Source: Candidatus Omnitrophota bacterium (GTDB lineage Bacteria; Omnitrophota; Gorgyraeia; Gygaellales; Profunditerraquicolaceae). From it: 9,170 nucleotides of DNA. Both the position numbers and the translations under genes were made by a program. Location of the stretch: positions 1 to 9,170 of the forward strand of contig JAHFFQ010000047.1 of the NCBI GenBank assembly GCA_023247875.1, in the 5' to 3' direction. Positions 6,533 to 9,170 of the stretch are shown here, piece by piece. The notes under the pieces are model-generated. The model did no database searches and was not told the DNA's origin. It saw only the letters and a list, made by a program, of their open reading frames with translations. Positions within the stretch are counted from its first letter, which is position 1. Every line of letters begins with the position of its first letter.

Positions 6533-7204
6533 ATGCCAGAATTAATAAAAGAAAAAGAGCCGTTTAAGTTTTGTACGAGGTTGCATTTATCGGAACTTAC
6601 CGGTTTACGAGCCACCACTTTAAGCCAGCTTTTGGCCCTTATCAAGGAAGTGCCCGGCTCATGCATTTATCACCACACACATAGATTCTTGCAGCAGCAT
6701 CAGTATCTTTCTCCTGAGCCCCCGAATGACTTTGCCTTCTGGGTAACAGATATCCTCGGAGAAGATGAGCTTGGGGAAAGGCTGGTCAGTATTGATACTA
6801 TGCAATATTCGGCTATCCGTGACCTGCGGGAGAAGATCGCTTCAACCATCGAAAATTATTTGAAGGATAACCCGTTGGCCAAATTGAAATTTGCCAGAGC
6901 CGAGGAAGAGTTTCATTTTATTAAGTCAGTAAGTTTTATCCTGCCGACAAACTATATTGTTTATGATCTAAAGGGATTCGCGGAGGTTTTAAGGAAAATT
7001 ACCGTTGATGCTATTTATTTTCATATTTTTGAAGCGCGCCTTCGGCTGGAAAAGCCGACAAATGACTTTTCATACTGGATAGAAAACTCTTTAGGCGATA
7101 AAGAATTGGCGGACAAGATCTCCGGTTTAGATCCTTATACCCGCACTTTAGAGGATTTAAGAAATAAGATCATACAAATGGTCGAAAGAAGGACGGCTGG
7201 TTAA
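6533..7204 (+). CDS. Tandem-duplicated protein of unknown function, resembling DUF5752
   Basis: Function unknown. The protein is 223 residues, with no signal peptide or membrane segment, so probably cytosolic. It has an internal duplication: repeat 1 at about 11-109 and repeat 2 at about 127-218. Matching landmarks are FKFC (11-14) with FHFI (127-130), SCIYHHTHRF (43-52) with DAIYFHIFEAR (159-169), PPNDFAFW (63-70) with PTNDFSYW (175-182), and LREKI (98-102) with LRNKI (209-213). Repeat 1 carries a histidine cluster (H47, H48, H50, H56) that repeat 2 mostly lacks, a possible metal or phosphate site. I recall similar proteins as DUF5752, often beside sugar-metabolism glycosyltransferases; the family number needs checking. 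The ATG is two bases after the otsB stop without a clear ribosome-binding site, and treT begins directly after its stop. A partner or regulator of TreT or of trehalose metabolism is a reasonable guess from position only. Confidence 0.75.
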   Translation: MPELIKEKEPFKFCTRLHLSELTGLRATTLSQLLALIKEVPGSCIYHHTHRFLQQHQYLSPEPPNDFAFWVTDILGEDELGERLVSIDTMQYSAIRDLREKIASTIENYLKDNPLAKLKFARAEEEFHFIKSVSFILPTNYIVYDLKGFAEVLRKITVDAIYFHIFEARLRLEKPTNDFSYWIENSLGDKELADKISGLDPYTRTLEDLRNKIIQMVERRTAG

Positions 7205-8419
7205 ATGGCAAAAATAGAAGAGTATGTTCCCTTAGTAGGGCCGGCGGTTATTGACGACTTGAGATTGCTCGGCGAACGGTTAAAGGGCAAGGTCATCCAG
7301 CATATAAATTCTACTCCCGTGGGCGGCGGGGTTGCCGAGATATTAAACCGCATGGTTCCGCTGCTGCAGGAGTTAGGCGTAGACACGAAATGGGATGTTA
7401 TAAAAGGCGGAGAGCAGTTTTTTGCGGTGACAAAAAAGTTTCATAACGCCTTGCACGGCAGGGCCGAAGAGATAACTCAGAGTGATTTTGAGATATTTAT
7501 GCAAACAAGCCAGGATAATATCAAAAATGTTAACACCTATGGAGACATCGTTTTTGTCCACGATCCGCAGCCAATAGCCATGGTAAAAAAGAAAGCCGCC
7601 AATAAATGGCTTTGGCGCTGCCATATCGATGTATCCAGCCCCAATGAAAAAGTCTGGGGATTTCTTATGGACTTCATTTGCCAATACGATTCAGCGGTAT
7701 TTTCTGCCCCATCTTTTTCAAGGAAGCTGCCCATCAGGCAATTTTTGATCTCCCCGTCCATAGACCCCTTAAGCGATAAAAACAAAGAGCTGCCGCAGGA
7801 AACGATCGATTCCGTATTAAAGAAATACGATATCAGGCAAGATAAGCCGATTATTACGCAGATATCGCGTTTTGACCGTTTGAAAGACCCGGTAGGAGTA
7901 ATCGAAGCATATTTGCAGGTAAAGAAATATATTGATTGTCAATTGGTGTTGGCTGGCGGCACCGCTGAGGATGACCCGGAAGGCTTTAAGGTTTTAGGGG
8001 AAGTCAAAGAAAAAGCTAAGAGAGACCCCGATATTCACATTTTGTTATTATCTCAAAATGATATAGAGATTAATGCGCTGCAAAGGGCATCGGATATAGT
8101 TGTTCAGAAGTCCCTTAAGGAAGGATTCGGCTTAACGGTTGCCGAGGCCTTGTGGAAAGCAAAGCCCGTGGTAGCTTCAAATGTCGGAGGCATTCCTTTG
8201 CAGATAAAACATAAATATTCGGGGCTATTGTGCCATTCCGTGGAAGGAGCGAGTTTCGCCATCAAGCAACTTTTAAGCAGCCCCGCATACGCCAAAAAGC
8301 TGGGAGAGAACGGGCGGGAGCATATAAAAAATAATTTTCTGATTACCCGCCATTTAAGGGATTATATGTTATTATTCCTTTCGCTGTATCATCCGGAAGA
8401 TGTTGTCCATCTGTGCTAG
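7205..8419 (+). CDS. treT: Trehalose synthase of the TreT type (GT4 family)
   Basis: GT-B fold glycosyltransferase resembling archaeal and Thermotoga TreT, which reversibly makes trehalose from a nucleotide-diphosphate glucose and free glucose. Diagnostic features are the N-terminal HINSTPVGGGVAEILNRMVP (33-52), VTKKFHNALHG (75-85), FVHDPQP (117-123), and WRCHIDVS (137-144). The donor-site segment is SRFDRLKDP (R222, K227), and KEGFGLTVAEA gives the E-x7-E pair E306/E314, followed by ASNVGGIP (324-331). The 404-residue length fits the family. The ATG lies immediately after the previous stop; AAGGA at 7189-7193 is a plausible ribosome-binding site. With OtsA/OtsB upstream this gives a second, phosphate-free route in the same operon. 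TreT may also run backwards, recovering nucleotide-glucose from trehalose. A related GT4 trehalose phosphorylase is the main alternative; the N-terminal motif favours TreT. Confidence 0.87.
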   Translation: MAKIEEYVPLVGPAVIDDLRLLGERLKGKVIQHINSTPVGGGVAEILNRMVPLLQELGVDTKWDVIKGGEQFFAVTKKFHNALHGRAEEITQSDFEIFMQTSQDNIKNVNTYGDIVFVHDPQPIAMVKKKAANKWLWRCHIDVSSPNEKVWGFLMDFICQYDSAVFSAPSFSRKLPIRQFLISPSIDPLSDKNKELPQETIDSVLKKYDIRQDKPIITQISRFDRLKDPVGVIEAYLQVKKYIDCQLVLAGGTAEDDPEGFKVLGEVKEKAKRDPDIHILLLSQNDIEINALQRASDIVVQKSLKEGFGLTVAEALWKAKPVVASNVGGIPLQIKHKYSGLLCHSVEGASFAIKQLLSSPAYAKKLGENGREHIKNNFLITRHLRDYMLLFLSLYHPEDVVHLC

Positions 8420-8522
8420 CTTATTATTAAGATTGGCTTGCCATTTACCTTCCCCGCTGTTATAACCGCCCCTCTTAGGGCAAATTACGCGAGGAAATAC
8501 CTCTCCAAAAGCATTAATATTC
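8420..8522. other. Spacer after treT with no clear terminator
   Basis: I see only weak inverted repeats: GCCC/GGGC at 8468-8471 and 8478-8481, and GAGG/CCTC at 8491-8494 and 8500-8503. Neither is followed by a U-run, so I do not call a rho-independent terminator for the cassette. Confidence 0.4.
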
Positions 8523-8551
8523 TTGATATATTGAGGCATTTCACCTATAAT
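8523..8551 (+). promoter_or_regulatory. Sigma70-type promoter for the BFN gene
   Basis: TTGATA (8523-8528), a 17-base spacer and a perfect TATAAT (8546-8551) make the best promoter match in the window. Transcription should start near 8557-8559, leaving a leader of about 70 bases before the ATG at 8629. It separates the nuclease/nucleotidyltransferase genes from the trehalose cassette. Confidence 0.7.
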
Positions 8552-8572
8552 AAATTATTAAATTCAGAATGG

Positions 8573-8602
8573 TCCGCTTCGGCCCATATGAAGGGGCCCG
8601 GA
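8573..8602 (+). other. Hairpin in the BFN-gene 5' leader
   Basis: TCCG (8573-8576) pairs with CGGA (8599-8602), and GGCCC (8581-8585) with GGGCC (8594-8598), with a four-base bulge (8577-8580) and an eight-base loop. No U-run follows, so it is not a terminator. It ends 14 bases before the ribosome-binding site GGAG (8617-8620) and could stabilise the message or affect initiation. Found by eye. Confidence 0.35.
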
Positions 8603-8628
8603 TATAAAGATCAAACGGAGAGCTAGAT

Positions 8629-9039
8629 ATGATCGAGATGGAATTGAATAAGATCGTCATTGACGAGAAGAGGCATGACCAGCTGATCGCCCTAAAGGAA
8701 AAGGGAGGCACAAGGGTCCTGCCGATCATAATCGGTTTGAGCGAGGCCTCGGCCATAAAATTAAAGATCAGCGGTTTCAATCCTCCGCGGCCGATGACCC
8801 ACGACCTGATCTATGCGATACTCAATGACCTTCAGGCAACCATTGATAAGGTGATCATCGATAAGTTGGAGGAGAGTACCTTTCACGCCAAGATCGTCAT
8901 TAGAACATCCAGCGGCGAATTGAAGAGCATTGATGCCAGGCCTTCCGACAGTATTGCCTTAGCCGTGAGATCTCACGCCCCCATATTCGTGGAGGATGAG
9001 ATCATCAATAAATCAGAGATGTTTAAGCAAGACAAATAA
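8629..9039 (+). CDS. Bifunctional nuclease family (DUF151/BFN) protein
   Basis: Small cytosolic protein of the BFN domain family (DUF151), named after plant and bacterial members reported to have DNase and RNase activity; its role in most bacteria is unclear. The domain fills nearly all 136 residues: an N-terminal beta strand (IEMELNKIVIDE), LPIIIGLSEASAIKLKI (31-47), PRPMTHDLIYAILN (53-66), and the signature RPSDSIALAVRSHAPIFVED (103-122). The ATG at 8629 is supported by GGAG at 8617-8620, eight bases upstream; an in-frame ATG at 8638 would give too short a spacing. It has its own promoter and leader hairpin. The next gene, a CCA-adding-type enzyme, begins three bases after its stop in the same frame, so the pair is probably co-transcribed and may share an RNA-metabolism theme. 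Higher GC by eye than the trehalose genes. Confidence 0.9.
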   Translation: MIEMELNKIVIDEKRHDQLIALKEKGGTRVLPIIIGLSEASAIKLKISGFNPPRPMTHDLIYAILNDLQATIDKVIIDKLEESTFHAKIVIRTSSGELKSIDARPSDSIALAVRSHAPIFVEDEIINKSEMFKQDK

Positions 9040-9042
9040 GCT

Positions 9043-9170
9043 GTGCCGTTGAAATTCTCCGCAAAAGAAAAAGAGATCTTAAGGCCGGTTAATGACTTTG
9101 CCAGGTCAAGAAAGGTGAAATTATACCTGGTGGGCGGAGCCTTGCGCGACCTGCTCCTGAAACGCAGGAA
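9043..9170 (+). CDS. CCA-adding enzyme/poly(A) polymerase-type nucleotidyltransferase, 5' end only
   Basis: Reading on from GTG at 9043 gives an open frame to the window edge, cut after 42 codons. It reads MPLKFSAKEKEILRPVNDFA, then KLYLVGGALRDLLLKRR. The LVGGALRD motif is the nucleotide-binding start of class II nucleotidyltransferases, which add CCA to tRNA 3' ends or poly(A) tails. The catalytic DxD motif would follow just past the window. The start is GTG 9043 or TTG 9049; neither has a good ribosome-binding site, so coupling to the BFN gene, whose stop is three bases upstream in the same frame, is likely. Confidence 0.8.
   Translation, partial: MPLKFSAKEKEILRPVNDFARSRKVKLYLVGGALRDLLLKRR

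Noticed and set aside
7373..7684. 103-residue minus-strand open frame opposite treT
   Set aside because: It lies opposite the conserved TreT N-terminal domain and has no motif of its own.
8438..8626. 62-residue + strand open frame between treT and the BFN gene
   Set aside because: It overlaps the strong promoter and leader hairpin, has no clear ribosome-binding site or recognisable motif, and the composition looks non-coding.
1..9170. CRISPR array, tRNA, rRNA, insertion sequence or phage genes
   Set aside because: No regularly spaced repeats, cloverleaf-type sequences, rRNA motifs or transposase/integrase motifs were seen on either strand.

Overview
The window reads as bacterial chromosome from an uncultured lineage. 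I lean towards Candidatus Omnitrophota because of the glyA/dCMP deaminase/nrdR order and the 'cagaacYgtccc' dispersed-repeat motif at the left edge. That placement rests on memory and general style, not on a phylogeny. All genes found are on the + strand and tightly packed.

Region 1 (1-2252) is a housekeeping operon. After a short REP-like repeat (about 11-70) come glyA (serine hydroxymethyltransferase), a deoxycytidylate deaminase and nrdR. They are joined by 4-base GTGA and ATGA stop/start overlaps. The theme is one-carbon units and deoxynucleotide supply: SHMT makes methylene-THF, the deaminase makes dUMP, and NrdR controls ribonucleotide reductase.

Region 2 (2253-2421) is a 169-base intergenic stretch dense with control signals. 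It has a near-consensus sigma70-type promoter (TTGTAT-16-TATAAT), an inverted repeat straddling that promoter, and a transcribed leader of about 120 bases. The leader holds a strong intrinsic terminator (2367-2406) only about 15 bases before the otsA start, and an upstream segment that can pair with the 5' arm of the terminator stem. This looks like a conditional attenuator or riboswitch of a class I do not recognise.

Region 3 (2422-8419) is a five-gene trehalose/osmotic-stress cassette: otsA, an mscS-type mechanosensitive channel, otsB, a duplicated-domain protein resembling DUF5752, and a TreT-type trehalose synthase. The OtsA is unusual. Its GT20 catalytic domain is fused behind two transmembrane helices, an extracytoplasmic sensor-like domain and a HAMP-like linker, which suggests synthesis of trehalose-6-phosphate gated directly by an envelope signal. 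The cassette holds two separate routes to trehalose (OtsA/OtsB and TreT) plus a channel that could release solute on hypo-osmotic shock. By eye it is more AT-rich than both flanks and has its own promoter, so it may be an acquired or separately evolving module.

Region 4 (8420-9170) has a second strong promoter (TTGATA-17-TATAAT) driving a bifunctional-nuclease-family (DUF151/BFN) gene. The 5' end of a CCA-adding enzyme/poly(A) polymerase-type nucleotidyltransferase follows and is cut by the window edge. I saw no tRNA, rRNA, CRISPR array, transposase or origin.
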